From Pseudomonadota bacterium (lineage in GTDB: Bacteria > Pseudomonadota > Gammaproteobacteria > Burkholderiales > Burkholderiaceae_E): DNA of 32,841 nucleotides. Shown here one piece after another: positions 15,586-23,120 of the stretch. The stretch is taken from contig JAEWFA010000034.1 in NCBI GenBank assembly GCA_023389055.1, positions 1 to 32,841 of the forward strand, written 5' to 3'. The notes under the pieces were generated by a model. The model worked only from the letters and a program-made list of their open reading frames with translations, made no database searches and was not told the DNA's origin. Within the stretch, counting starts at the first letter, position 1. Each line of letters opens with the position of its first letter. Both the position numbers and the translations under genes were made by a program.

Positions 15586-17348
15586 TTCACCTCCTCGATC
15601 ATCTCCATCGAGCCGGTCGGGCACTCGCGCACGCAGATGCCGCAGCCCTTGCAGTAGTCGCCGTCGACCTCGTAGCCGCCGTCGGGCAGGCGCCGGATCG
15701 CGAGATCGGGGCAGTAGTGGAAGCAGTTGTCGCAGGAGATGCAGGCACCGCACGAGAAGCAGCGCTGCGCTTCGGCGAGCGCGCGTTCGACGTCGAGGCC
15801 GAGCTGCACCTCGGCGTCGCCGATGCGCTCGTCGGCGGGCAGCCTCGCCTCGGGCGCGCGCGCCGAATGCGGGTAGTAGAACGTGGCGATCGCATCGAGC
15901 GGGACCAGCCCGTGTACGTCGATGCCGAGCCCCTGCATCCGTTCACCGGCCAGCGCGGGAATCGCCCGCGAGGCGCCTTGCACGCTGCCGTTTCCGCGTC
16001 CGCCGCTTCCCGCCGAATCGACGTCGCCCGCGTCGAAGGCGCCGTGCGCCTTCTCGCACAACGCGCGATCGATCGCGATCGCCGCGCGCTTGCCCATGCC
16101 GATCGCCTCGGTGACGAAACGCGCCATGCTGGCGACATCGCCACCGGCGTATACGCCGGCAGTTGCGGTCGCCTGCTGCGCGTCGACGTGCAGCAGTGCG
16201 CCGGCACTTGCGAGCGCCTGCGCGAAAGGCGCGAGCTCGGGGTCCTGGCCGATGGAAGGAACGACGGCGTCGGCTTCGATCCGGAATTCGCTTCCCTCGA
16301 TCGGCTCGAAGCGGAAGCGGCCGCGTTCGGCGGCAGCGACGAACTTTCCCCGCACGCATTCGAACGTCGGGCGCCCCGCGGTGCCGACGTAGGCGCGCGT
16401 GAGTGAAGCGCCGTCGACGAGCCGAACGCCTTCCTCGATCGCCTCCTCGACCTCGGCGCGCTGCGCCGGCATCTGCGCGCGCGATTCGAGCGCGAGCATC
16501 GTGACTTCGTGTCCTGCGCGGCGCGCGCTGCGCGCCACGTCGATCGCCGCGCTGCCCCCGCCGATGACCACCAGGTGCCGGCCCAGCGCCGGCACGTTGC
16601 CGGCATTCGCCTGCGCGAGCCACGCGGCGCCGCCGACCACCCACGGCTGCGCGTAATCGACCTGCGGCAATCGTTTCGGACGTCGCGCGCCTGCGGCGAC
16701 GTAGACCGCGTCGAAGGCGTCGCGCAACGCCGCAAACGCCTGCGGCGAGTCGATCCGCTCGCTGCACCGCACGGTCACGCCGAGCGCGACGATGCGCTCG
16801 ATCTCGCCGTCGAGCACGTCGCGCGGCAGGCGGTACGCGGGGATGCCGTCGCGCATCAGCCCGCCCAACTGCGGCTGCGCCTCGAAGATCGTCACCGCGT
16901 AGCCGCGACGGCGCAGGTGATACGCAGCGGACAGCCCCGACGGGCCCCCGCCTACGATCGCCACGCGCTCGTTGCGCTGTACCTCGGGCGCCGGCCAGGT
17001 CCAACGCTCGGCCAGGCCGAGGTCGCCGACGTGCCGCTCGAGCTTGCAGATCGAGATCGACTCGTCGTATCCCTGCCGGTTGCATGCCGTCTCGCAGGGG
17101 TGATGGCAGACGCGGCCGGCAACCGCGGGAAACGGATTGTTGCGCGTGAGGATCTCCCACGCAGCGCGGAAATCGCGCTCGCGCGCGCGGCCGATCCATT
17201 GCGCGATGTCGCCGTTCACCGGGCACGCCGCATGGCATGGCGAGGGCGCGCTCAGGTGGCGCGGCAGCCGCGCGCGCCAGGTGCCGGTCTTGAATACCTC
17301 GGTGCTGCCGGTGGTCCACGCGGTAGGGGGCAGGTTGCGCGCGTTCAT
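15582..17348 (-). CDS. GltD-like NAD(P)H:acceptor flavoprotein fused to a C-terminal 2[4Fe-4S] ferredoxin (epsilon+delta subunits of the oxidoreductase)
   Basis: The protein has 588 residues. The N-terminal Fe-S region has C38, C42, C81, C85 and C89, as in the glutamate synthase small chain. A FAD motif VAIVGGGPSG is at 129-138 and a second dinucleotide-binding motif LVVIGGGSAAIDVA at about 290, for NAD(P)H. The late FAD motif AGVYAGGDVA follows. The C-terminal ferredoxin has C530, C533, then C536-x2-C539-x2-C542-x3-C546-P, and C566-x2-C569-x2-C572-x3-C576-P. It would carry electrons from the alpha/beta catalytic unit to NAD(P)+. Its ATG (17348) overlaps the gamma-chain stop and its stop overlaps the alpha start, so the three genes are translationally coupled. 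It is not the glutamate synthase chain itself, because no gltB is nearby and the neighbours are oxidoreductase subunits. Confidence 0.85.
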   Translation of the reverse strand: MNARNLPPTAWTTGSTEVFKTGTWRARLPRHLSAPSPCHAACPVNGDIAQWIGRARERDFRAAWEILTRNNPFPAVAGRVCHHPCETACNRQGYDESISICKLERHVGDLGLAERWTWPAPEVQRNERVAIVGGGPSGLSAAYHLRRRGYAVTIFEAQPQLGGLMRDGIPAYRLPRDVLDGEIERIVALGVTVRCSERIDSPQAFAALRDAFDAVYVAAGARRPKRLPQVDYAQPWVVGGAAWLAQANAGNVPALGRHLVVIGGGSAAIDVARSARRAGHEVTMLALESRAQMPAQRAEVEEAIEEGVRLVDGASLTRAYVGTAGRPTFECVRGKFVAAAERGRFRFEPIEGSEFRIEADAVVPSIGQDPELAPFAQALASAGALLHVDAQQATATAGVYAGGDVASMARFVTEAIGMGKRAAIAIDRALCEKAHGAFDAGDVDSAGSGGRGNGSVQGASRAIPALAGERMQGLGIDVHGLVPLDAIATFYYPHSARAPEARLPADERIGDAEVQLGLDVERALAEAQRCFSCGACISCDNCFHYCPDLAIRRLPDGGYEVDGDYCKGCGICVRECPTGSMEMIEEVK

Positions 17349-17902
17349 GCCGCGCTCCGTTGAAGTTGCGCATCGACGCCGCGCCAGCCTTCCTCGCACG
17401 CGGCGGCGTTCGCTTCCTTCTGCTTCGGCACCTCGCCGATCAGCGTGCGCTGCAGCCCTTCGAGCGAAGGCTCTCCGAGCGCGCGCGCAAGCGCGCCCAG
17501 CAGCACCGAATTGACGATGCGACCGAGACCGTGTCGACGTGCGATCGCGATCGCGTCGACGGCAATGACGCGTCGGCCGGGCAGAACCGATGCGAAGTAC
17601 TGCGCGGGCTGCGCCGAGTTGACGACGATCAGCGTCTGCGGCGCCGCGCTCGCAAGCAGCCTGCCCTCGAGCAGGCTGGCGTCGAAGCACAGGATCGCGT
17701 CGGCTTTCTCGATGTCGCAGCGCACGCGGATCGGCTTGTCGTCCACCCTGATGTACGAGCTCACCGGCGTGCCGCGACGTGCGCCGCCGTAGCTCGCGAA
17801 ACTCTGCACCTGCCGCCCTTCGGCGAAGAACGCGGTGGCGAGCAGGTTGCCCGCGGTCTGCGCGCCCTGCCCGCCGCGGCCCTGAACGATGATCTGCAGC
17901 AC
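17345..17902 (-). CDS. 2-oxoacid:acceptor oxidoreductase, gamma subunit
   Basis: The protein has 185 residues from a GTG at 17902, which has a strong GAGGAGG Shine-Dalgarno 4 bases upstream. Longer in-frame readings lack such a site. The family signature IIVQGRGGQGAQTAGNLLA lies at the N-terminus, followed by FASYGGARRGTPVSSYIRV and the DAILCFDASLLEG stretch typical of PorG/PadE proteins. This chain completes the heteromeric oxidoreductase. It is the first gene of the operon: gamma, flavoprotein-ferredoxin, alpha, beta, probably HAD. The 203-base gap to the divergent peroxiredoxin gene holds no strong promoter match that I can defend. Confidence 0.87.
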   Translation of the reverse strand: MLQIIVQGRGGQGAQTAGNLLATAFFAEGRQVQSFASYGGARRGTPVSSYIRVDDKPIRVRCDIEKADAILCFDASLLEGRLLASAAPQTLIVVNSAQPAQYFASVLPGRRVIAVDAIAIARRHGLGRIVNSVLLGALARALGEPSLEGLQRTLIGEVPKQKEANAAACEEGWRGVDAQLQRSAA

Positions 17903-18105
17903 GATGCCTCCTCGGCGAGCGCCGCGGTCGCCTGCCGCGGTCATCCCGATTCCGGTGTCCCGTCTGCGACTACATCGCTCGCCGTTCGCGACGTCCTTGA
18001 TCTGCCGCAAGAAGGAGGCCTCGCAGCGTTTTCGGCTTCGATCGCCGCTCGGCCCGATGCAGGCTTACCATGGGCAAACGGGAACTGTCGAAGGCAACCG
18101 ATGCC

Positions 18106-18657
18106 ATGAAGCGAACCCTGTCCTCGCGCCTCGCCGCCGCCGGCGCAGCGCTCGCCTCGGCCGTCGCATCGTCCGGTGCCCAGGCCGAGTTGAAACCCGG
18201 CGACGTCGCGCCGGTCTTCACGGCACCCGCCGCACTCGCCGGCCAGGTTTTCGAGTTCTCGCTCCAGGACGCGCTCGCGCACGGGCCGGTCGTCGTCTAC
18301 TTCTATCCGAAGGCGTTCACCAGGGGTTGCACGATCGAGGCCAACCGGTTCGCCGAGGCGCAGGACGAATACCGGGCGCTGTACGCGACCGTGATCGGCC
18401 TGTCGGGGGACGACATCGAAACGCTGAAGAAGTTCTCGGTCGCCGAATGCCGGGACCGCTTCGCGGTCGCATCCGATGCCGACGGCAGCATCATGAAGGC
18501 GTACGGCGCCGCGATGCCGCTGCTGTCGAGCTACGCGAAGCGGGTGTCGTACGTGATCGGCACCGACGGGCGCATCGCCTACGCGTATTCGTCGATGAGT
18601 CCCGACGAGCACGTGCCGAACACGCTGGCGGCGCTGCGGGCGTTGGCGAAGCGCTGA
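18106..18657 (+). CDS. Exported peroxiredoxin (AhpC/TSA, Bcp/PrxQ-like)
   Basis: The protein has 183 residues from the ATG at 18106, which opens an export signal (MKRTLSSRL then an Ala-rich core, cleavage after AQA). An ATG at 18070 would add 12 residues and is less likely. The peroxidatic site fits PxxxTxxC: YPKAFTRGC with C75. The partner cysteine five residues on, found in E. coli Bcp, is absent; C115 in SVAECRDRF may be the resolving cysteine or the enzyme may be one-cysteine. The product probably reduces peroxides in the periplasm. It is divergent from the oxygen-sensitive oxidoreductase operon, a suggestive but unproven association. Confidence 0.86.
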   Translation: MKRTLSSRLAAAGAALASAVASSGAQAELKPGDVAPVFTAPAALAGQVFEFSLQDALAHGPVVVYFYPKAFTRGCTIEANRFAEAQDEYRALYATVIGLSGDDIETLKKFSVAECRDRFAVASDADGSIMKAYGAAMPLLSSYAKRVSYVIGTDGRIAYAYSSMSPDEHVPNTLAALRALAKR

Positions 18658-18812
18658 CCGTCTTCCTGGTGCGCCGCCGATTCGGCAGCCGTCGGCGCCT
18701 GGAATCGCGGAACCGGCCGCGGACACCGGCGCAAGGCCCCGCAAAACGCATCGCACATCGCCGACGATCTACGCAGGCACTGCCTTCGAGCAGGCCCTTG
18801 CGGAGACGGCGA

Positions 18813-20963
18813 ATGAACGATGCGAGACCACCGCTCGATCCGGCCATGCAGCAGGCGATCGAGCGCGAACACGCGGTCTGCGCGCGCAACTACGACCCGC
18901 TGCCGGTCGTGATCGAGCGCGGCGAGGGCGTCTGGCTGTACGACACCGCTGCACGCCGGTACCTGGATTTCATGAGCGCGTATTCGGCGGTGGCCCACGG
19001 GCACCGTCACCCGCGGCTGGTAGCGGCAGCGCAGGCGCAACTCGGGCGCGTGAGCGTCACCTCGCGCGCATTCCACAACGACCGGCTCGCGCCTTTCCTC
19101 GAGGAACTGTGCCGGATCTCCGGCTTCACGCGGGCGTTGCCGATGAATACCGGCGCCGAGGCAGTCGAAACGGCGATCAAGGCGGCGCGGCGCTGGGGAT
19201 ACCGGACCAAGGGGATCGCGCCGCAGCGCGCGACGATCCTCGCCGCACGCGGCAACTTCCACGGGCGAACGACGACGGTCGTCGGCTTTTCGTCCGATCC
19301 GTCGACGCGCGCCGACTTCGGCCCCTTCGACGCCGGTTTCCGTCTTTTCGACTTCGGCGACCTGGCGTCGCTCGACGCCGCCGGCGGCGACGACGTCTGC
19401 GCAGTGCTCGTCGAGCCGATCCAGGGGGAAGCGGGCGTAATCCTTCCGCCCGACGGCTGGTTGCGCGCGCTGCGTGCCTGGTGCGACCGCCATCAGGTGC
19501 TGCTGATCCTCGACGAGGTGCAGTCGGGGCTCGGCCGCACCGGGCGCAACTTCGCCTTCGAGCACGAATCGATCCGGCCCGATGCCCTCGTCGTCGGCAA
19601 GGCGCTGGGCGGCGGCATCTTGCCGGTGTCGGCATTCCTCGCGGATTGCGCACTGATGGACGTCTTCGAACCCGGCAGCCACGGATCGACCTTCGGCGGC
19701 AATGCCCTGGCGGCCGCCGTCGGGCTCGAGGCGCTTCGCGTACTGCGCGAAGAGCAGCTCGTCGAACGCAGCGCCGTGCTCGGGCGGCACCTGCTCGCAC
19801 GCCTGCACGAGATTGCCGACGCCCGACGGATCGCCGTGCGAGGTCGCGGCCTGTGGGCCGGGCTCGACCTGCACGGCTGCGGCGTCGACGCGCACGACTT
19901 CGTCGCACGCCTGATGCAGCGCGCAGTCCTGACGAAAGAAACGCACGAGACGATCCGCATCGCCCCGCCGTTGACGATCACGAAGGCGCAGCTCGACTGG
20001 GGACTCGACCGGATCGAGGAAGTGCTCGCAGAAACGCTAGCCCGGCGCCCGCTGCCGCGCAGCGACGCCGCGCCGGTCGCAGGCGAGGTACCGCGCGTTC
20101 TTCTGTGCCCGCCCGAGCATTTCGACGTTCGCTACCGGATCAACCCCTGGATGCACCCCGAGACGTGGTCGATCGACGCAGCGCGCCTGTCGCGCGATGC
20201 GCGCGACGGCTGGCGGGCGCTTCGCTCGGCCTACCTCCGGCTGGGCGTGCACGTCGAGACGATGCCGGCGCAGCGCGGCTGCCCGGACCTGGTCTTCACG
20301 GCGAATGCGGCCGTCGTGCTCGACGGCAAGGCGCTGCTCGCACGCTTTCGCAACGCCGAGCGGCGCGCCGAGGAGGAGCACGGTCGACGCGCCTTCGAAG
20401 CGCTGCGAAGTCGCGGCATCGTCGCATCGGTGCACGAACTGGACGGGGAGCTGCGATTCGAGGGCGCCGGCGACGCGATCTGGGATGCGAAGCGCCAGGT
20501 CATGTGGATGGGCTACGGGCAGCGCTCGGATTTCGATGCGCGCAGCGCGGTGCGTCGCGTGTTCGACGTGGACACGCTGTCGCTGGAACTCGTGTCGCCC
20601 AGCTTCTACCATCTCGACACGTGCCTGTGCGTCCTGTCGCACGGCGAAATCCTCTGGTATCCGCCCGCGTTCGCCGAATCTTCGCAGCGGCTGCTGCGCG
20701 GCATCGCCGGCGAGTCTGCCATCGAGGCGAGCGAAGAGGACGCGCTGCGCTTCGCGCTGAACGCCGTCTGCATCGGCGACGAAGTGCTGCTCTGCCATGC
20801 GTCGGAGCCGTTGCAGGCAAGCCTGGCCGAACGCGGCTATCGCGTGCAGGTCGTGCCGCTGGACGCGTTCAACCGCTCCGGCGGAGCCGCCTGCTGCCTG
20901 ACGCTGCGCCTCTCGCAGCGCAGCGCTCGCGCCGCGCCTGGGGATCGCGCACGCGCCGCATAG
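18813..20963 (+). CDS. Bifunctional fusion: ornithine aminotransferase + ArgZ/AgrE-type arginine dihydrolase domain
   Basis: The protein has 716 residues. The ATG at 18813 is preceded by GGAGACGGCGA. Residues 1-~410 are a class-III PLP aminotransferase with ornithine aminotransferase marks: YLDFMSAYSAVAHGHRHP, VTSRAFHNDRLAPF, ALPMNTGAEAVETAIKAARR, D234 in LILDEVQSG and PLP lysine K263 in VVGKALGGG. A short linker leads at ~428 to an amidinohydrolase domain: LLCPPEHFDVRYRINPWM, PDLVFTANAAVVL (N498), FEGAGDAIWD (E550, D554), FYHLDTCLC (H600) and SGGAACCLTLRL (probable nucleophile C695). These match, from memory, the cyanobacterial ArgZ/AgrE arginine dihydrolase domain, including its ending GGAAKCLT, with C694 replacing lysine. 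The product would convert arginine to ornithine plus CO2 and ammonia, then ornithine to glutamate 5-semialdehyde. Citrulline-forming deiminase or dimethylarginine hydrolase activity remains possible. Confidence 0.85.
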   Translation: MNDARPPLDPAMQQAIEREHAVCARNYDPLPVVIERGEGVWLYDTAARRYLDFMSAYSAVAHGHRHPRLVAAAQAQLGRVSVTSRAFHNDRLAPFLEELCRISGFTRALPMNTGAEAVETAIKAARRWGYRTKGIAPQRATILAARGNFHGRTTTVVGFSSDPSTRADFGPFDAGFRLFDFGDLASLDAAGGDDVCAVLVEPIQGEAGVILPPDGWLRALRAWCDRHQVLLILDEVQSGLGRTGRNFAFEHESIRPDALVVGKALGGGILPVSAFLADCALMDVFEPGSHGSTFGGNALAAAVGLEALRVLREEQLVERSAVLGRHLLARLHEIADARRIAVRGRGLWAGLDLHGCGVDAHDFVARLMQRAVLTKETHETIRIAPPLTITKAQLDWGLDRIEEVLAETLARRPLPRSDAAPVAGEVPRVLLCPPEHFDVRYRINPWMHPETWSIDAARLSRDARDGWRALRSAYLRLGVHVETMPAQRGCPDLVFTANAAVVLDGKALLARFRNAERRAEEEHGRRAFEALRSRGIVASVHELDGELRFEGAGDAIWDAKRQVMWMGYGQRSDFDARSAVRRVFDVDTLSLELVSPSFYHLDTCLCVLSHGEILWYPPAFAESSQRLLRGIAGESAIEASEEDALRFALNAVCIGDEVLLCHASEPLQASLAERGYRVQVVPLDAFNRSGGAACCLTLRLSQRSARAAPGDRARAA

Positions 20964-20978
20964 GAGACGAACGCGGGA

Positions 20979-20990
20979 ATACACTCGCCG
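20979..20990 (+). promoter_or_regulatory. Putative -10 region (ATACACTCGCCG) abutting the AsnC-type gene
   Basis: TACACT at 20980-20985 would place the RNA start at or within a base or two of the ATG at 20992, giving a leaderless mRNA. The 12 bases are identical to those before dctP (9744-9755). No Shine-Dalgarno lies at normal distance from this ATG: the nearest GGAG is at 20963-20966, about 26 bases away. Confidence 0.4.
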
Positions 20991-20991
20991 C

Positions 20992-21456
20992 ATGAAGCGG
21001 CTCGACGACATCGACCGTCGCATCCTGCGCGAACTGCAGCACGACGGGCGCATCACGAACCAGGCGCTCGCCGATCGCATCGGCCTGTCGGCGCGGGCCT
21101 GCCTGGATCGCGTGCGTCGCCTCGAGCGCGACGGCTCGATCCACGGCTATCGCGCGATCGTCGGCCGGGATGCGCTCGGCGAACTGCTCGTCGTTCACGC
21201 GGAAGTCACGCTGGTCGACCAGCGGAGGACGACGATGCAGCAGTTCGAGCGTCGTGCCGCCGACTGCGGCGAGGTCGTCGCGTGCTACCTCGTCAGCGGG
21301 CCTTACGACTACCTCGTGCGATTCGCCTGCAGCGACGTCGAACACTATCGCCGCATCTCCGACGCATGGATCAACGACCTGTCGATGGGCGTCGCACGCG
21401 TCGTCTCGCACACCGAGCTCGGGGCGGTGAAGGAATTCTCCGGTTACCCCGTTTGA
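20992..21456 (+). CDS. Lrp/AsnC-family transcriptional regulator
   Basis: The protein has 154 residues, the normal family length. An N-terminal winged helix-turn-helix (LDDIDRRILRELQHDGRI, then LADRIGLSARACLDRVRRL) binds DNA, and a C-terminal RAM domain (VVACYLVSGPYDYLVRFAC) binds an amino acid and oligomerises. It lies 28 bases downstream of the aminotransferase/dihydrolase fusion on the same strand. This neighbour relation suggests control by arginine, ornithine or a related amino acid. It converges with xth, with only 13 bases between the stops. Confidence 0.92.
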   Translation: MKRLDDIDRRILRELQHDGRITNQALADRIGLSARACLDRVRRLERDGSIHGYRAIVGRDALGELLVVHAEVTLVDQRRTTMQQFERRAADCGEVVACYLVSGPYDYLVRFACSDVEHYRRISDAWINDLSMGVARVVSHTELGAVKEFSGYPV

Positions 21457-21469
21457 CGGCAGCCGGCGG

Positions 21470-22240
21470 TCAGCGCACCGCGTAGTCGATCGTCAACGGC
21501 GCATGGTCCGAAAAGCGCGCCGCAGTGAAGATCTCCGCCCGGCGCGCCTTCGCCGCCATTCCCGGCGTGGCGATCTGGTAGTCGATCCGCCATCCGACGT
21601 TCTTCGTCCAGCTCTGGCCGCGATTGCTCCACCACGTGTACTGCTCGGGCCGCGGATCGAGCCGGCGGAACACGTCGACGAAGCCGATCTCGTCGAACAG
21701 GCCGCCAAGCCACGCACGCTCCTCGGGCAGGAAACCCGAGTTCTTGCGGTTCGAGCGCCAGTTCTTCAGGTCGATCTCGCGGTGCGCGATGTTCCAGTCG
21801 CCGCACAGGATCACCTCGCGGCCGCTGGCGAAGAGATCGCGCAGATGACGCTGGAACTCGGCGAGGAAGCGGAACTTCGCCTGCTGGCGCTCGGGCGAAC
21901 TCGATCCCGACGGAACGTAGACCGACACGACCGCGTAGGCGCCGAAATCGAGCTCGAGATAGCGCCCGTCGCCGTCGAACTCGGCACTGCCGAAGCCGGT
22001 GCGAACCGCGCGCGGACGGCGACGCGAGAAGATGCCGACGCCGGCATAGCCCTTGCGCTGGCCGCAATCGAAATGCGCTCGCAGCCCGTCGATCGAATGC
22101 GCGGCATCGAGATCGCCTTGCTGCGCGCGCACCTCCTGCACGCAGACGACGTCGGCTGCGTGCGCATTGGCCCATTCGATCCACCCGCGCCGGCAAGCCG
22201 AGCGAATGCCGTTCAGGTTCAGCGTGACGACCCGTATCAT
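21470..22240 (-). CDS. xth: Exodeoxyribonuclease III (AP endonuclease)
   Basis: The enzyme has 256 residues and cleaves DNA at abasic sites, also acting as a 3'-5' exonuclease in base excision repair. The exonuclease-endonuclease-phosphatase fold is shown by LNLNGIRSA at the N-terminus, metal-binding E36 in VCVQEV, then GYAGVGIFSRR. GDWNIAHREIDLKNW carries catalytic Asp and Asn, and WRIDYQIAT and FSDHAPLTID carry the terminal Asp-His pair. Its divergent partner pyrE starts 38 bases away. That gap contains the palindrome GAACGCGTTC (22246-22255). This pairing with pyrE is conserved in Burkholderiales. Confidence 0.95.
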   Translation of the reverse strand: MIRVVTLNLNGIRSACRRGWIEWANAHAADVVCVQEVRAQQGDLDAAHSIDGLRAHFDCGQRKGYAGVGIFSRRRPRAVRTGFGSAEFDGDGRYLELDFGAYAVVSVYVPSGSSSPERQQAKFRFLAEFQRHLRDLFASGREVILCGDWNIAHREIDLKNWRSNRKNSGFLPEERAWLGGLFDEIGFVDVFRRLDPRPEQYTWWSNRGQSWTKNVGWRIDYQIATPGMAAKARRAEIFTAARFSDHAPLTIDYAVR

Positions 22241-22278
22241 TGCGCGAACGCGTTCCTGCTCCCTGCGGTCCGAGACAC

Positions 22279-22962
22279 ATGGCAGACGATCTGCGCGCGG
22301 AGTTTATCCGCTTCGCCGTCGACAGCGGCGTGTTGCGCTTCGGCGAGTTCCGCACGAAGGCCGGCCGGCTGTCGCCGTATTTCTTCAATGCCGGCCTGTT
22401 CTGCGACGGCGCCTCCCTCGGCCGGCTCGCCGGCTTCTATGCGCGCACGCTGCTCGCCGCAGAGCGCGAGGGACGGGTCGCCTTCGACCTTCTGTTCGGT
22501 CCGGCCTACAAGGGCATCCCGCTGGCGAGCGCCACTGCCGTCGCGCTGGCGCAGCAGGGGCGCAACGTGGGCTTCTCGTTCAATCGCAAGGAAGCGAAGG
22601 ATCACGGCGAGGGCGGGACGCTGATCGGCGCGCCGCTCGCCGGACGCGTCGTCATCGTCGACGACGTGATCAGCGCCGGAACCTCGGTGGGGGAGTCCGT
22701 CGACATCATCCGTGCGCAGGGCGCTCAGCCGGCCGCGGTGCTGATCGCGCTCGACCGCGAGGAACGAAGCGGCAACGCCACCGAGGTCGGCGAACGTTCG
22801 GCGGCGCAGGAAGTCCAGCACGTGCACGGCATCCCGGTGATCTCGATCGCGGGGCTCGACGACCTGCTTCGCTTCCTGGACTGCGGCGATGCGTCGTCCG
22901 GGCGCTGGCGCGATCGGGTCGCCGCCTACCGCTCGCAATACGGGGCGTTGCGCCGCGCCTGA
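22279..22962 (+). CDS. pyrE: Orotate phosphoribosyltransferase
   Basis: The enzyme has 227 residues and joins orotate to PRPP to make orotidine 5'-phosphate in pyrimidine synthesis. Orotate-binding features are RFGEFRTKAGRLSPYFFNAG near the N-terminus. The flexible catalytic loop is FSFNRKEAKDHGEGGTLIG, and the PRPP motif VVIVDDVISAGTS is at 124-136. The ATG at 22279 is chosen over an in-frame codon at 22240 because the product then starts at the family's usual position. The Shine-Dalgarno is weak (GAGACAC). The next gene, 158 bases on, is unrelated. Confidence 0.95.
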   Translation: MADDLRAEFIRFAVDSGVLRFGEFRTKAGRLSPYFFNAGLFCDGASLGRLAGFYARTLLAAEREGRVAFDLLFGPAYKGIPLASATAVALAQQGRNVGFSFNRKEAKDHGEGGTLIGAPLAGRVVIVDDVISAGTSVGESVDIIRAQGAQPAAVLIALDREERSGNATEVGERSAAQEVQHVHGIPVISIAGLDDLLRFLDCGDASSGRWRDRVAAYRSQYGALRRA

Positions 22963-23050
22963 GCGCACACCCTCACTCCCGCAAACGCGCGACCCGCACG
23001 GCTCGCTACGCCAGCGCGCGGGATTTCATCCCTCGAAGCGCACGAGCAGC

Positions 23051-23105
23051 ATGTTGACAGGCTGACGGCCGCGGCGGGTCGCGGATTCCGGCCAGCCTGC
23101 AACAT
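23051..23105 (+). promoter_or_regulatory. Imperfect hairpin ending just before the Sel1 gene's Shine-Dalgarno
   Basis: ATGTTGACAGGCTG (23051-23064) pairs with CAGCCTGCAACAT (23093-23105) with a single bulged base. A GGCCG/CGGCC pairing extends it inward. GGGAG (23109-23113) and the ATG (23121) follow directly. The TTGACA inside the left arm has no usable -10 at 16-18 bases, so I favour a structural element over a promoter. Confidence 0.5.
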
Positions 23106-23120
23106 AGCGGGAGCCGCACC

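Noticed and set aside
17889..18812. Upstream in-frame extension of the aminotransferase fusion (to 1024 residues)
   Set aside because: The extension overlaps the peroxiredoxin gene in another frame and has no motif. The ATG at 18813 has a Shine-Dalgarno and gives the normal aminotransferase N-terminus.
23054..23082. TTGACA as a -35 for the Sel1 gene
   Set aside because: No -10-like sequence lies 16-18 bases downstream, and the hexamer is part of a hairpin arm.
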